Below the pieces are notes generated by a model. That model made no database searches, was not told the origin of the DNA, and worked only from the letters and a program-made list of their open reading frames with translations. The translations under genes and the position numbers were made by a program. Positions 25,724 through 39,224 of a DNA stretch of 64,000 bases are shown piece after piece (within the stretch, counting starts at the first letter, position 1; every line of letters starts with the position of its first letter). Source of the stretch: Lycocorax pyrrhopterus obiensis (taxonomy: Eukaryota > Chordata > Aves > Passeriformes > Paradisaeidae); NCBI GenBank assembly GCA_014706295.1, contig JACSVZ010000001.1:37000318-37064317 (forward strand). Direction: 5' to 3'.

Positions 25724-28700
25724 CATACACTTATCTTTGTTGCAACTTCCATGTGCCTGAACATGATTGGTTGGCTCCATGTTCTCATGCTATTGTTCAA
25801 GATGTTTCTATGGAGAGTGATTTAATTTCACTAGATTTGTGGTTTTCTCCTGCTGTGCCTGTATAATGGCATTGAGGCAGATTGTTGAAAGGGAGAGTCT
25901 CAAGCCAGGTGGAGTTAATTAAGCTGATGTAGGTACCCCCAGTCCTTCTCACATGCAAAAGAGTATAGAGCAAACCTGGCAGCTGACGATATAACAAATG
26001 GAAATATATTTTTGATGACAGATTATGTCATGTAAAAATAGTGAAAGCAACTGAAAACGAAGGCAATGTACTGTCTGCTTAAATTGCAATTCCCACTAAG
26101 GAAGAAGTAATTTATTTGCTGTGAATAAATGAACAGTCATAAGGCTGGAGAAAAACTCACTGAGTCTTGAAACGAAAGGACTTGATACACGTGCAAGAAA
26201 GACACAAGACCCCCCCCCTTCCCCTCCCTGCAAGAGTCCATGTTATGCTCACACATTTTTGATATATTGAATTTGGAAATTCCTCTAACTCCTGACATGC
26301 TAAAAAGTTACTGAAACATACTAGACACACACACACAAAATCAGATGACACCCTGTATTACTTGTGACTCATTCTGTTGCGGAAAAAACATGTGAAGTTC
26401 AAGATTTTCCTGAAAACTGCCAAAATTTACAAGCTGCAGAAACATAGACTTGCTTAAACCATATTTACAATGATGAACTGACATGAAACAAAGAACCAAC
26501 ACAGAGAGCAAGGTACATATAAGGAAGTCTCACACAATTTTAAGTAGAGTGGAATGAGGAAGTTGTTTTTACTTTTGCTTATATGAGCATATTTTACAAA
26601 ATTAGTGTAACTCAGTACAAGGTACATGTGACAGAGTCAGGTGAGAGCAAGCAGAAACTTGCAGATCGTCTGTAATAAAGAATGGACCTAAGTGTGGCAA
26701 AGAAATTCTGTGGATCTGGAGCTTAATGGATTGAGAGGGAATGAAAAGATGAAACTGGGAAACAGCTAATGGCCACAGCATGCTTTTCGTCTTGATGAAC
26801 TAATTTCCCAGAGGAATGCATTTTCCTGCAGGAGTATGTTTGGTATGAAAATTAAATGGAAGCATAAGCAGTTTATCTAAGGTATTTTATCTAATCTGTG
26901 CATGTATTTTAAATCCATCAGAACAGAATCTCAACACTAACAGTCTTTTACAACAAAGCAGTCAGAGGGCTGAAATTAACCACTCTGCTTACATCATCTG
27001 AACATAGCATATTTTTCTCTTTTCTTACTCTCCAAGGGAATACTATTGGGTCACTCAGAGGTGACTGTATGAATGCAAATGAAAAGAGATGGATCTTCAC
27101 TTTCACACGTAAGGTGCTATGGTCCAGAACTTATTCTAATTTTTGATGAAAAGAAATTTTCTGTCTGTAAAGCAGACAAAGGCAGTTGCCAGGATCTTAA
27201 CCCTGGTCCCTGTCTGTCACAGTTACTAAAAGACTACAGCTGCCACACTAGGGCAGAGTAAGCAGCAGGTATGAGGAGTCATGGCCTAGTCCTTTCAAGA
27301 CTTTGAAGAATAGGGCCAGCATTTGGCCTTGGAATGGATTTGATGCCACCCAGGTAGAGAGAACAACAGAGAGATCATCAGAATGACGTGCTTTTTTGTG
27401 CTGCTGAACTTAGGACTTACACTGAAAAAGATGATTGCAGCCAAATGTTTCCCACATTTCTGATTTCTTCTTAAGGGGAAAGATAAGAGATAGAGTATAA
27501 CGTTATGTTTCCTGTGTAATTGATTAGATAATGGATTTCAGAGTGATGTGGCAATGGTACATAACAAGGTATTAAATGTAATTGTAGTTCGAATTGTAGT
27601 TCTGGGCTTTCAACTTTCCAGGAGTTCTTATGGCAAATATGGGGAAAGGAATCCTGTAGTTACTGAGCCTTCTGTATCTGTTGTAACATTAACACATTTC
27701 TTCAATTGCCTCTGTTCAATCTATTGATAACATTCATATCAAAGTCAATGGAAGAAAAATTATTTGGATCAAACTGACTCATGAGCTAGTTGAGCTAATA
27801 TTTGGGATCAAGGCTAGATTTTACCTGATATGAAGTAAGAGAAATGCTAACAAGCACTACAAAAATAAAATAATTCCAGCATAAATTTGAAGGTGAAAAG
27901 GAAAATAAGGATATGAAGGTCAAAGTATGCCTTTCTAATGGCAATTTTTCAAAGTTGAATTGTTATATTAATTTTACAAGATAATATCTAGCATCCACAA
28001 TAATTTGTTTGACCAAAAGTAATTGATTTTTTTTTTTTTTAGACTAGAGGTTCAACCCCCACACCAGCTACTTGTAGATTGAAAATTAGTTTTAAACACA
28101 TCAGTTAGTCTTGTTTTACATGATTCGTGGTGATCTTCTGAACTCTTGAAAGACTAGGATTGCCCATGAATGCACCACGTACATTGACATATTATTCAGT
28201 ATTTCAGACACTTTCACTCCTAACTCAGAAAGAACTCATTATGAGTGAAGAAGACGACTTTATGGACCTTCATTAGGACTGCAAGCTAGAAGCTTAATCT
28301 TCTAGGAACTACAGTAGCTTTTGGAAATTCTCTGCATGAATTTTCAGAATCTCAAATAACTTCAACAGCTGTCAGGTGTAAATACCGTCTCTGTATCAAA
28401 CTGCCATGCACACAATTGTTTTCATACAGAAACAAGGTAATTTTTTATATATACAGCTCACACAACTTCTACTCTGTCATTGAGAGATGGGTTCAACATT
28501 AAGAGAACCTTCCAGTTTCCAGAAAATAATTTTTCAAAATACTTTATCCTCATAATCACACTGCCTGTCAAAGTAGTCAGATTGTAAAACTACAGGTTGT
28601 TTTGCCAGTGGGTGAAAATTTATTACACTGAAGCCAATGACAAACACCTCGAGGCACAGTATTTCATTCGTGATATTTCACCATAATATATTATGACTCT

Positions 28701-29010
28701 AAAAGAAGTGGTGATTGTTCATAATTGAATTGTGATTACAGATGAGAAGCAATGAGAAGAGACAGTGAAAATGCCATTTATGTTTAGAATAAGGTAAAAA
28801 CAATGAGTTAGAAGAAAAATTAAAGAAGGAAAGCAAATAAATTATTTCATTTATCAGAGACTAAGATATCATGTTATTTAAAGGACCACATACTTGATCT
28901 TTTATTTCTTTTATTTATCTGGTTTTTTTCTCTACAGATTATAATAAAATAAATATTATTTTTATGTTTCTTTGGTACTGTTTTCAGTTACAACTTTTTA
29001 AACTTCTATT

Positions 29011-29162
29011 AATGGAAAAAAGAAATGGAAAAAAAAAATAAAAAAATAAAAAAGGAAAAGAAAAACATAATAAAGAAAAGAAAAAATAAAAAGAAAAAGA
29101 AAAAGAAAAAGGAAAAGAAAAAGAAAAAGAGGAAAATAAAAAGAAAAAAAGAAAAAGAAAAA
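29011..29162 (+). repeat. A/G-rich tract with AAAAAG units
   Basis: About 150 bp made almost entirely of A and G with a few T, built from AAAAAG and AAAAG units. The minus strand is correspondingly T/C-rich. Open frames here translate to Lys-rich or Phe/Leu-rich stretches and are artefacts. Tracts of this type can adopt triple-helical structure and vary in length. Confidence 0.85.
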
Positions 29163-30478
29163 CTGCAGTGTCAAAAACCGAACCCTAATTTTGGACATTC
29201 ATGGGAAAAAACCAACAAAATGTATCAATTAGTTTTTAGCAAATCACAAGCTATAAAAAAATCACACCATACCACAGTCATTGATTTTTTTTTTCTAAGT
29301 CATCTGGGGAAGAACACCTTAAAATGTGTGTGCATATCAGACTTAGAAGAATGAGACCTGCACAGTGTTTTGCTGCTAAAATTGTTGTAATGTTATTAAG
29401 AACAATTCTAATAAAAGTATGCAAAATAAAACCCCTTCTGCACTTTCTATCTCCTGAAAATTTTTATTGTAAAGGAAATTGTGTTATAGTGACCAGTGTT
29501 CCATCTAGAATGATTAGGCATGGATTTAGGAAAGCTCTTACAAAGAATAAAAGCAGGAGGGAAAAAATGTAGTTGGAATACAACATATCATAAAAAGCTG
29601 AGAGTATTGCACATTAGAAAAAAATTGAAGGAAAGAAAGAAAGAAAAAATGTGCATCCCTTGAAGAGGCTTGAGAAACTGTCAGCTTTTAGCAGTTAGCC
29701 AATATTTCCATTTGTGGGCTCAAGGGACTGTTAAATAACAAGTAATTATTTCAGGCAGAAGTAGATGTAAATGGCAGCATTCAAAAACCAGTGAAAAGAT
29801 ACTCTTAAAACTGGTTTAGTACCTTTTAGAATATTGTGGCTGTGCAGTCCTACATATCACCAGGAAGATTTATTCCCTGGGGAAAGATCAAAAAATGAGG
29901 GAATATTCATCAGAGAGCCAAAATGATGAAGCCAACCGAAGTGTGTTCCAGAATGACACATTCAATTGTAAATGATATATTAATTCCCTCTAATGACTTG
30001 AAACTAACAAATAAATAAGACTCAAACCTATTTCCTGCTTAAAATCGAACACGAGGTGAACACTTAAACTGCATCTTTAAAGGCTTGTTTTTAAAGTTCA
30101 GTTACAAGTTCAGGGTGTGGGGATGAAACTAGTGATAATGCTAGCACAGTAACTCCCTGTTTGTACAAAAAATGGAAAAGCGAAGTGCACTACTTGTTTT
30201 TTTTACGTCATATCAAAAAATGTAAAATCAATAGTGAGACACAGGTATCAGATTTTGAAAATTTCTTTGAATAATAAATTTTTCATTGTATGTTAAAAAG
30301 CTGAAAATCTTGTAATTTTGGGGGCTTGAAACAATACGTACAGTCTAGATAGTCAGTGGTCTGCTGTTCTATTGACAGATGCAGTAAAGATTCATATAGG
30401 TGGAAGTAATTCTCAAAGTTTTGCCATAGTTTATGTATATAATTTGTTTTTCATTATTTTTCCTGGCTTACTATATTT

Positions 30479-30520
30479 TAATAATAATAATAGTAATAAT
30501 AATAATAACAATAATAATAG
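30479..30520 (+). repeat. imperfect AAT microsatellite
   Basis: About fourteen AAT-type units, interrupted once each by TAG and ACA variants. The frame across it reads as an Asn run, an artefact. Confidence 0.85.
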
Positions 30521-33500
30521 TGGGTCTTCATTTGGGAAAAAAAAGGGAGAAATTAGTTGACCAGCTATGTAATAAAGTAACTAATGTCTGGAAATCAATA
30601 AAAAAATGAATGTTTGCACACAATTAACTATTTTACTTATACTATAAATATTGGAAAACAGGAAAGACATTTACAGAAAGAAGAATTATCTGACAAATAA
30701 AATTATGTGGTTAAAAAAAAAAAAAGAAAAAAGGTAGGATTTAATACCTTGGTAAATAATGGTAGTAGATATAGGTAAATAGAAGCAGTAAATAGCTGCA
30801 AAATGAGTGGCCAACTATATCCCAAATACACACAACAGAACCAGCTTCCCAGCTGTATCTGATGTGAATAAAGTATCCATTTGCAAACCTGGTTTAGGCA
30901 TGAACAAACGTATCTTAAAGGTTGCCAATGTTTAAATTAACTCTTTGGGAAAAGGAATATATTTCCTTCGAGCATGTACAACGCCAAGGTAAATGGCACC
31001 CTAATCCCTAATGAAGGCTTATCTGCACTGCCAGAACACAAACTGTGAGAGAAGGAATAAAAAGCCCCCAATGCACAGCATAAAACTTCTTTGCTCTGTA
31101 TTGTCTGTGTTCACAGCTGCAAACCTTGCAGTGAGTAGGAGCAGCTCTCCAGACCCTGTAATGTACAGCAGTGCCAAGAGAAGAGTATTGTAACAGAAAT
31201 CTATTCTCCTCATCATGTCCTTGCTCACATCCTTTTCCTTATTGCACAAACAACAGTCTGTGCTCATATAACAAATACAGCTCTAAAAATTGCGACTCTG
31301 TGCACTTAATGCTTTCATTCCCCTGTTGATTTGCAATCCTTAGTGCCCAAGTACTGAAGACCTCTGAGAATGTATAAATGAATTCGTTAATTATTATGTG
31401 TTAAAATTAATTTAAATTATTTTATAAGAAATTTAACACTTAGTATTAGACACTGACATTTCGGTCCCAAGTGGTCTTATCAACACCCTAGTGCTGCAAT
31501 TTCCTATTTACTTAAAACTGACTGAATTGTTATGCAGGTTATCACTTCAGATTTTTTAAGGATGCAAGGAAGTTTCTCATTTTGTGGAGATCGGAGAGAA
31601 AAAAAACCCATAAACCCAACAACAACAACAGATAAACAACACTTGTGAAAATGTCAATGAGTTGCCATATCTCACAATGAGTGCTGTCTAAATGCTCTAA
31701 ATAGTGTTGAAGCTTCACAAATTCACAAGCAAAGGTTTATTTCTTGTATCTCACTCCATCTTTCTTAATCTTTTAACAACATAAGGTTTCTGCCATTTTC
31801 ACTTAGAATAACAGAGACAATGGATTGCTATTTTGTCTGATTTTCCCAGTAAGAGGCACCAAAGATAACCCCTAAACAGAGATTTAGGTGTCTAAATTTA
31901 AAGGTTAGTTTCTTCCTTCTTGTTTAAACTAGATATCTTTATTTTCTCTATGCAGTAAGGGTTTTTTTTCCCAAAATTTCTAGAATAATCTAGTTCACTT
32001 CCTCTAGTTTACCCACTTTTAATTATGTCAAATAATTTCCTAGAGTTTACTTTGTAACAGTTTATTCCACTTTAGTTTATCTCAGTATTTCGGTATAGAC
32101 TTCCCCAGACATGACTCAAGGCACTCGATATCTCGCTCTTAACCGTTCTCAAAAGAGAGACTCATCTGTTGTTCGTTTCCAGAGCCTAAAAGACAACCTT
32201 CCTGAAGACGCACTCACTATTAGGCTCTATGAACCCTCCATCTTTGTTCATCAGGAGGGGGAGAGAGAGAGGGAGGGAGAAAGGACACTTCCATAAGTAT
32301 TTTTCTATATGCTTTACTAAGACCTCAAGTATAGAAACCTAAAAAGAAGAAAAGCAGACAAAGAGTGAAGAACTATAGCACAAACTCTAGTTATCTGCAG
32401 GATATAGGCACTTGAATATGAATACTTTTCCTGTCACAAAATGATAGATAACGGGACATATGCCACAGATTTTATTTATAGAGAACCGAAGGATGGAAGA
32501 AGGTGGGGAAGGAGGGAGACAGAAAGCATAATAAAATATAAACTATAATAAGGTAACATTATCTCTGGAATTTTGTATTAGTTTGACATTGTTAAATTGT
32601 TATAGACTATAAATGAAGAAACATATTCAGAAAAAAAATTAGTTTGAAGGATTAATGTAGTAATTTTGAGCATAATATATTACTGAGGTAAACATAAACT
32701 GTTTACTCTGGGACTAGATTTTAAAATTTATCATTTTATGCCCATGACATCCATTTCAGTTGGCTTGGTGATTTATGATGATACAATAATAATACATAAT
32801 AATAGTGTTTGGGGTAGGAAGTTTTTTAGAGACTTTCTATGGAATCTTACTTATTATAGTTCATAATAATACTATGTGTAACTTCAGGTGATTTATTGAG
32901 CATAGCTGTATCAGAGACAGCATTCCTAGACATTTCAGAGATTGTGGTTTTAAAGAAATATCATTGTCACAATGAAAATTATAAATTTTAGACACTGTTA
33001 TCTTTTTTAGCTGCTTTAGGGTTGCAAGACTTATTCACTTATATGAAACACTTTGTGTTTTACTGAGTGGACAAGAACTTCGTGGTGTTCACCCATTTAT
33101 AATTAATGTAAGCAGTGAGCACTAAAACCGTTCACTGAGATTTGAAACGTGGCTTCTGTGTTTTCTTCTGTGTGTCTCAGTGGCTGCTTTCTCCATCTAC
33201 ATTTTGTTGGGGATGTCCTTGCTGGTGTAGGGCTGGCTAGTCAGTGACTGAGCCTATCTAGCAGACTCTCACACTTCACTTTTTATGGGAATATATGTAA
33301 CGAAATTGCTCTGTCTCAAAAGAACGGAGCCTCTCAGGCACTTTCTGACAGTCTAACACAGCCTGCTAACACATTATTTCAGATTTTGTTGCTTACACTT
33401 ATGAGTGGTAACAAACTAAATGAAAAGCAGACTGCTGCATAATGCTGAAAGATAAGATTCCTTTCCCTTTTCAAATTTTTTTTTTTTTTATTTAATCCTT

Positions 33501-34543
33501 CTTTCATTTGTGTTAGTCAGTCAGCACTGGAGATACTTGACTCACGTTAACAAGTGTATCAATACCAAGCATCTGGACAGCAAGAGAGATGAAGCATGTG
33601 CTGTGTCAGTTTAGGCCATCAAATATCATATTGTACTGTCAGTCATTTCTGAAAAATCTGTTGAGAGTATATAATCTGTTTTGAGATGTGTTTTTTTTTT
33701 TAATCTGAAATACAGATTGGAAAATACAAGTATTATCTGTAGAAGACAGGGAAAAATAAAGAAAATTGGCAATAAAAACTCAATTGTAAAACAAAACAGT
33801 CAAGGAATATTAAGAAAAAAAATAATTTTCACAGCTGCAAAGACAAAATATGAAAACAGCAAAATTGTTTTTTTCCGGAAATATGAAAAGATTCAAATTT
33901 AATTAAGGGGAAGAAGAGTTGAAGGCTATGTTCAAAGTTGGAAATACTGTTTTTATGCAAATTATTTTGATGTGTCAGAAAAGTGAAATCTCTCATCTCA
34001 GTACAAAAAATTAAAAGGACTAGAGTATCAACCTGAGTGTCTGAGCACAGCACAGTATATATCCAAATGGGATTTCACAGATTAAAGTTATGCTCAGGGC
34101 AAAGAATTAATTTAATGTAGCAAACAATCCTCATTTTTAGCTATTTTCAATAGCAAAAAAATAACTTTTACAACATCATTGTTCAGGAAACTTTTAGAAA
34201 TTATTTAAGGAATCAGAAACTTCCTTGAGATAAAAGGCTGTTTGATCAATGTTGTAGATACACATTCTGGACGACACTATTGACCTACGCCTGTTGTTCA
34301 TGTTTACTTACATTTCATGAAAAACTTCACCACAGAAGTAGGAAACTCTCATTACAAAGGTACTAACACTGCTCACTCACCCACAGGGAATTTTTACTAG
34401 CCTAATGAGTGTATTTGGACTCCTGTTTATTGGAAAGGTAGTTCCCTGATGAGAACTGAGCAGAGGCTTTCTGAAGGAAAATTCTGATCTGCACTGTCAC
34501 ATGCTTTAAAGACAGATGTAAGGACAAACTTGCTTCATTAGAA

Positions 34544-34573
34544 AACCAAGCCAAGCCAAACCAAACCAAAACC
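34544..34573 (+). repeat. CCAAG/CCAAA pentamer repeat
   Basis: About five copies of CCAAR arranged in tandem, two with G then two or three with A. Short simple repeat. Confidence 0.7.
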
Positions 34574-34702
34574 CTACTTGTTTTAGAAAGTGTTTTTTAG
34601 AAACTTTACATAATTATCACTTTATTAGGTCTCAATGTATGTCTAATATGAATGGAAAAACCAAGAATATGAACATGTTATGACAGGAAAAACATGTCAT
34701 AT

Positions 34703-35580
34703 ACACAGAATCACAGAATAACTGGGGTTGGAAGGGACCTCTGGAGATGATCTAGTCCAATCCCCCTGCTAAAGTATGCGTCCAGAACTTGTGCCCAGGC
34801 AGGTTTTGAATATCTTCAGAGAAGTAGACTCCAAATCTCTCAGGGCAGCCTATTCCAGCACTCTGTAACTCCCAAAGTAAAGAAGCATTTCCTCATACTC
34901 AGACCAAACTTCCTGTGTTACAGTTTGTACCTGTTTCCCCTTGTCCCATCACTGCAAATCACTGGAAAATGGACATCACTGGGCACATCCTCTTGACACC
35001 CACCTTTAAGATATTTCTAAACATTAATAAGATCCCCTCTCCAGACTAAACAGATCCAGTTCCCTCAGCTTTTTCTAAAAGAGAGATGCTCCCATCCCCT
35101 AATCATTTCCATAGACCCCTCCAGTAGATCCTTGTCTTCCCAGAATTGAGGAATCCAGAACTGGACACAACACTCCAGATGTGGCCTCACCAGGGAAGAG
35201 CAGAGGGATCACCTCCCTCACCGTCCTGGCAATTCTATTCCTAATGCACCCCAGGATACCATTGGCATTTTTGGCTGTAAGGATACTGCTGGCTCATGGA
35301 CAGCTTGCTGTCTGCTAGGATTCCCTGGTCCTTCTCCACAGAGCTGCGTCATAGCAGGTCGGCCCCCAGCCTGTATTGGTGCATGGGGTTTTTACCCCTG
35401 CAGGTGCAGGACCCTGCACTTTGTTCCTCTCTACCCAGCTCTCCACCCTGTCCCAGTCCCACTGTCTGGCAGCACAGCACTCTGGGGTATCATCCTCTCT
35501 TTCCAGTCTTGCATCACCAGCAAACTTGCTGAGGGTGCGGTGTGTCCCTTCATTCAGGTCGTTGGTGAGTACGATACCTG
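34703..35580 (-). mobile_element. CR1 retrotransposon fragment with RT remnant
   Basis: This CR1 lies on the minus strand with its tail at the left (acacagaatcacagaataa). It is the copy reaching farthest into ORF2. On the minus strand at about 35540-35490 the frame reads TLSKFAGDARLE, matching the region of the reverse-transcriptase active site, where CR1 usually has FADD; here the first Asp is Gly. The following DTPE and WDWDRVESWVERNK stretch fits the segment after that motif. Downstream come the usual C-terminal and untranslated parts. The frame is broken elsewhere, so the element is dead. The tail wording (ctggagatgatctagtccaa) differs from the copies at 11680 and 58899, so it is a different subfamily. 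Confidence 0.93.
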
Positions 35581-38500
35581 AAATATTAGCAAAGGTCTTC
35601 TCCATAGTAAAAAATGCAACTTTATATGGAATTGCTTTCAGACTTTTAAGTGACCTGGAAATATGTAATGAATGGTCTGCCAAAACAATGGATTTTTAAA
35701 CTCAGTTACAAAGGACTACTGGTTTGCAGTGATGAGCAGAAACAGACTGATCACCCATAGAAGGCTGGAAGTGCCAGAGACCATGGATTGTACTCCATAA
35801 AATAATTGACAATGATATGTTTAAAAAACAGGAAATAAACAAAAATTATTAAAATAAAAAAATGTCTGTGTGCATGTATAAAATATAATATAAATATATA
35901 CTATGCTTGTAACCCTACTATGAGGCTTCCCTGGCAGTAGCATGACCAAATTCAAGGATTTCATTAAATAAAAAAAAAGAAAATGTTTGTCAGAAGCCTC
36001 AAATTTTATATTCAACTTTTTTGTTCAGTGAGAAAATTTGCCCCATTCATAAATATGAATCCAATGGCTAACATGACATTTGTCTTAAACAGAGAAAATA
36101 AAATTCTGTGTTGTTGGATCAGTGAGGGAACAGTAACTCATTCTTAAAGAGTTAGACTAAGAATTTATGATCTTTTTCTCAGAAGAGAACATCCTTAGGC
36201 AAAGTGCTTTGCACCTTGGTGTAACATAGGGTCTCTCTTCTGCAGTAACTCTCAATCAGAGGCTCCACTGGGTAGTGTAGCATGGTTTAAGTTGATCTGA
36301 TCCATCAAGTTACCATTTTTCATTAACCAGCTCTGCTAACAGTCCCATGTTACTCCCCTGAGCTGCACATGTAGGCAAAGTCTGAGTCTGCTAGAGCTCC
36401 TGTGAGTCATGCCATGTCCCAGCACTCACTTGCACATGAAATTCTACATGACACAGCCATTCCTTAGTGCTGGGGTTTGTGCCACCAGCAGTTCTTGGCT
36501 TCTTAGCCTTGTTCCCATTAGCTGTATCTTACTCTACACCTTCCAATGTCACCCAGTACTCAGAAATATATTGCATACATCTTCAACAAGCTGCAGCTCT
36601 TGCCTTTCATTTCTCCTGTTATCTGTGCAATCCTTCCACTGCAGCTCATGGTGGTCCTCATTCCTCTGCGCTCTAGTAAATGGCAGCAGATCCGCTAACC
36701 ATGCTTGTTACGGTGTTTAAGGGTTAGAAAAAATTGCAGGAGAACCTTAGAAAATGTTAAAGCAGTTCTTGCTGCCTCATACATTCTTGGGAAAACTATA
36801 AGCATATTCCTAAATTTTCTTATTACAGTTTCCGCCCTTCATGCTCCTGTGCTGGAAGTTACTGCTGAAGTTTACTGTTCCTAAAGACCTCATGAACTTT
36901 TAGAAAACTGGACAAGACTTTTTACATTACAAGCTTCTCCTTTTTAAACAGAAATGAAATCCTTACAATAAATGCAAGGAAAATTTTTTTTCTCTCCATT
37001 TTCATCAGAAAGCAAAAAAGCACAATCCAGAAAAACCTGGATTGTCTTCTCTTCCGAAAGGTGATAGAGAGATTATGGGATTTTGTTTCTGATTGGGATC
37101 TTAGCCATCAAACTTACATACACAGTCACATAAACTCACTCTCTCATCCACACATAGACAATCATAGATGTATACACATATATAGAACCATAAATATATT
37201 ATTTAAATATTACCTGCAATTATTAGGCCAAGCAACACAAAACCTATCAAGGAAGTCTGAATTATTATCCTGGTATAAAAAAGTAGAATTCCGTGACTTT
37301 GGCCAGTTGCAATGCATGAAATCTTCAATTAGGGAAAAAAATAGCCATCTTTTGTTATCTAAATCTTTTCTATATCAGTTTTCACAGTGCAAGAATATTT
37401 TTTCAGTACTGAGAGCCAAGTGTCCATTATTTAGCTGTGTACTTTCTCATGTTTTACAGTACACATGTACTTGGTCATATTTCACCTCAGTGAGGTCCAG
37501 AGGTCCATCTTAATTTTCATAACTTTTAAATCAATAGGATTACTCCAAATTCATAATGCTGACACCTGAAAACCTAATTTGAATCTTGTGCTCAAAAAAT
37601 TGCATTGAGAAAAATCACATCAAGATTCAGCTGAGAATATGGGGAGTGAAAATACAGCACCATCATCACATGAAAAATAAGCCTTAAAATATAGCAGTCA
37701 AAATGCCACAGATGATATCTCATAAAGGATAAATGCATACATTTGTGATTTAATGCACTATCTGTACTCACAGAATAATTCTAATGTTTTAAATATTTTA
37801 AACTCTTTCCTCATTTTTGGTTAAGAAGAAGTGGTCAATTATTTATCTTGATGTCCTCATCAGTCTAATTTCAAATAGGTAGGGGACTTCTATATTATAA
37901 ATACAGTGAAAGATTTAGAACAAATTCTACAGGCAAGTTTGCATTTTTTCTTTCAGATTTTCTTTATGGATAGTGAACCTTACTGTTTGTTCCTAATAAA
38001 TGTTAAATAACCATAGTCTTATCCTTCTCTTTTTACTGAGAAGTTGAAATAATGCATGCCTCATTCAAAATATAAACAAAAAAAATCCTTTTGAACAGAA
38101 AGGTTTTGTTAATATTGACAATATAGTTGATGCAGTGTTAGCAATGTTGACTTCACACTAACCCAGAGAAAACAAGATGAACAACAAATGTGAGGAAACA
38201 CAACATAGACAATATGGTCAGGAAAAATGAATAACAAACTAAAAGCATACTCTGTCTGACTAAGGCTTTGACTTTACCCGAAGTTGTTTGCACTTGAAGG
38301 AAAGAACGGGGAAAGAAACACAGTTTGTTTTAAATTCCAGCAGTTTTCATCTCCTGTATATTTATCTATGTTTTGAATTAAATGCCAATAAAATTCTATC
38401 CAAAATATTACTTAAAATATGAATTTAAAGTTTAGTACTTTGTTCTAAAACACAGAAAAAAAAACCTCCTTACAATTTATCTGTTTTCTTTTTTTCCCCA

Positions 38501-39183
38501 ACTCAAAATCTAAGTACTTTTTTCTACTCTAGAGAAATTTTCTTTGTGAAAAAATATTTTTGGGAAAGCTGTAGGTGTTTCTATTTCAACACTTGTAGCA
38601 TCTCTTTATAAAGGGTGGTAATAGTGAATTCAGTCACATTTTCAGTTTGCTGTCCTGTTCAACCCTTTAATTCATGACTACCTCAATGAATATCCAAGAC
38701 ATAAGGATCACTTCAGAGATCTGATTCTTGTCCAAGATATTTAGGTAAGCAAGACAAGAAATGCAAGTAACACTTGGATTTCTTTTAAACTCCCAATGTT
38801 TCTTGTTCTAGCACTCTATGCTTAGGAATATTAGATAACAGTAGAACTTTTCCTGAAGGAAGCTAGCAGGTGTCTGAACTGCTAGATTTGTTCCTACATT
38901 CCCCTGTACAAGAGGTATAAAATGTGTTAGAAAATTATTAACAGATTTAGAGGAGTACTGATCAGCGATCACCTCTGAATGTGACCTTTGGTAATTATTT
39001 AGTGCTGTATTAGGTAAATAGCTTTGCTGAACTTAAGTAAAAGACAGAAATGACAATAATAATTTCAGAATTCTTTCCTGGGAAGTTTGAATACCAATAT
39101 ATGAATAAAACTGTCATGCATCTAAGAAAACTAATCCAGTGCTGCTCATGAGGCTCAAAGCAGCAAAAATTAGTTGCAGAGGT

Positions 39184-39224
39184 GGCTGGAGGAAATAAGT
39201 GGCTGGAGGAAATAAATGGCTGGG
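39184..39224 (+). repeat. 17-bp tandem repeat, 2.4 copies
   Basis: The unit GGCTGGAGGAAATAAGT (39184-39200) is followed by a copy differing at one base (39201-39217) and a partial third copy. No function is evident. Confidence 0.75.

Larger units (their letters stand above)
23075..34702. other. AT-rich non-coding DNA with simple repeats
   Basis: No gene was recognised over 11.6 kb. It holds T15 (about 25258), (TGC)7 (25703-25723), a run of C near 26210, an A/G tract (29011-29162), an AAT repeat (30479-30520), an A-rich run (30714-30731) and a GA-rich tract (32253-32282). Open frames of up to 109 codons lie in the A/G tract or are scattered, and do not match a family I know. Confidence 0.6.

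Noticed and set aside
28046..28064. tRNA B-box-like GGTTCAACCCC
   Set aside because: No matching A box, acceptor stem or anticodon arm can be built around it.
28998..29354. Lys-rich plus and Phe/Leu-rich minus frames
   Set aside because: They are translations of a simple A/G repeat.
35315..35699. Overlapping open frames of 78 to 122 codons on both strands
   Set aside because: They fall in the CR1 at 34703-35580. The minus-strand frame is a relic of its reverse transcriptase and the plus-strand frames are antisense shadows.
36409..36720. 103-codon Ser/Leu/Cys-rich frame
   Set aside because: A second forward frame (36467-36676) is open over the same bases, the composition follows a C/T-rich strand, and no domain or splice context supports it.
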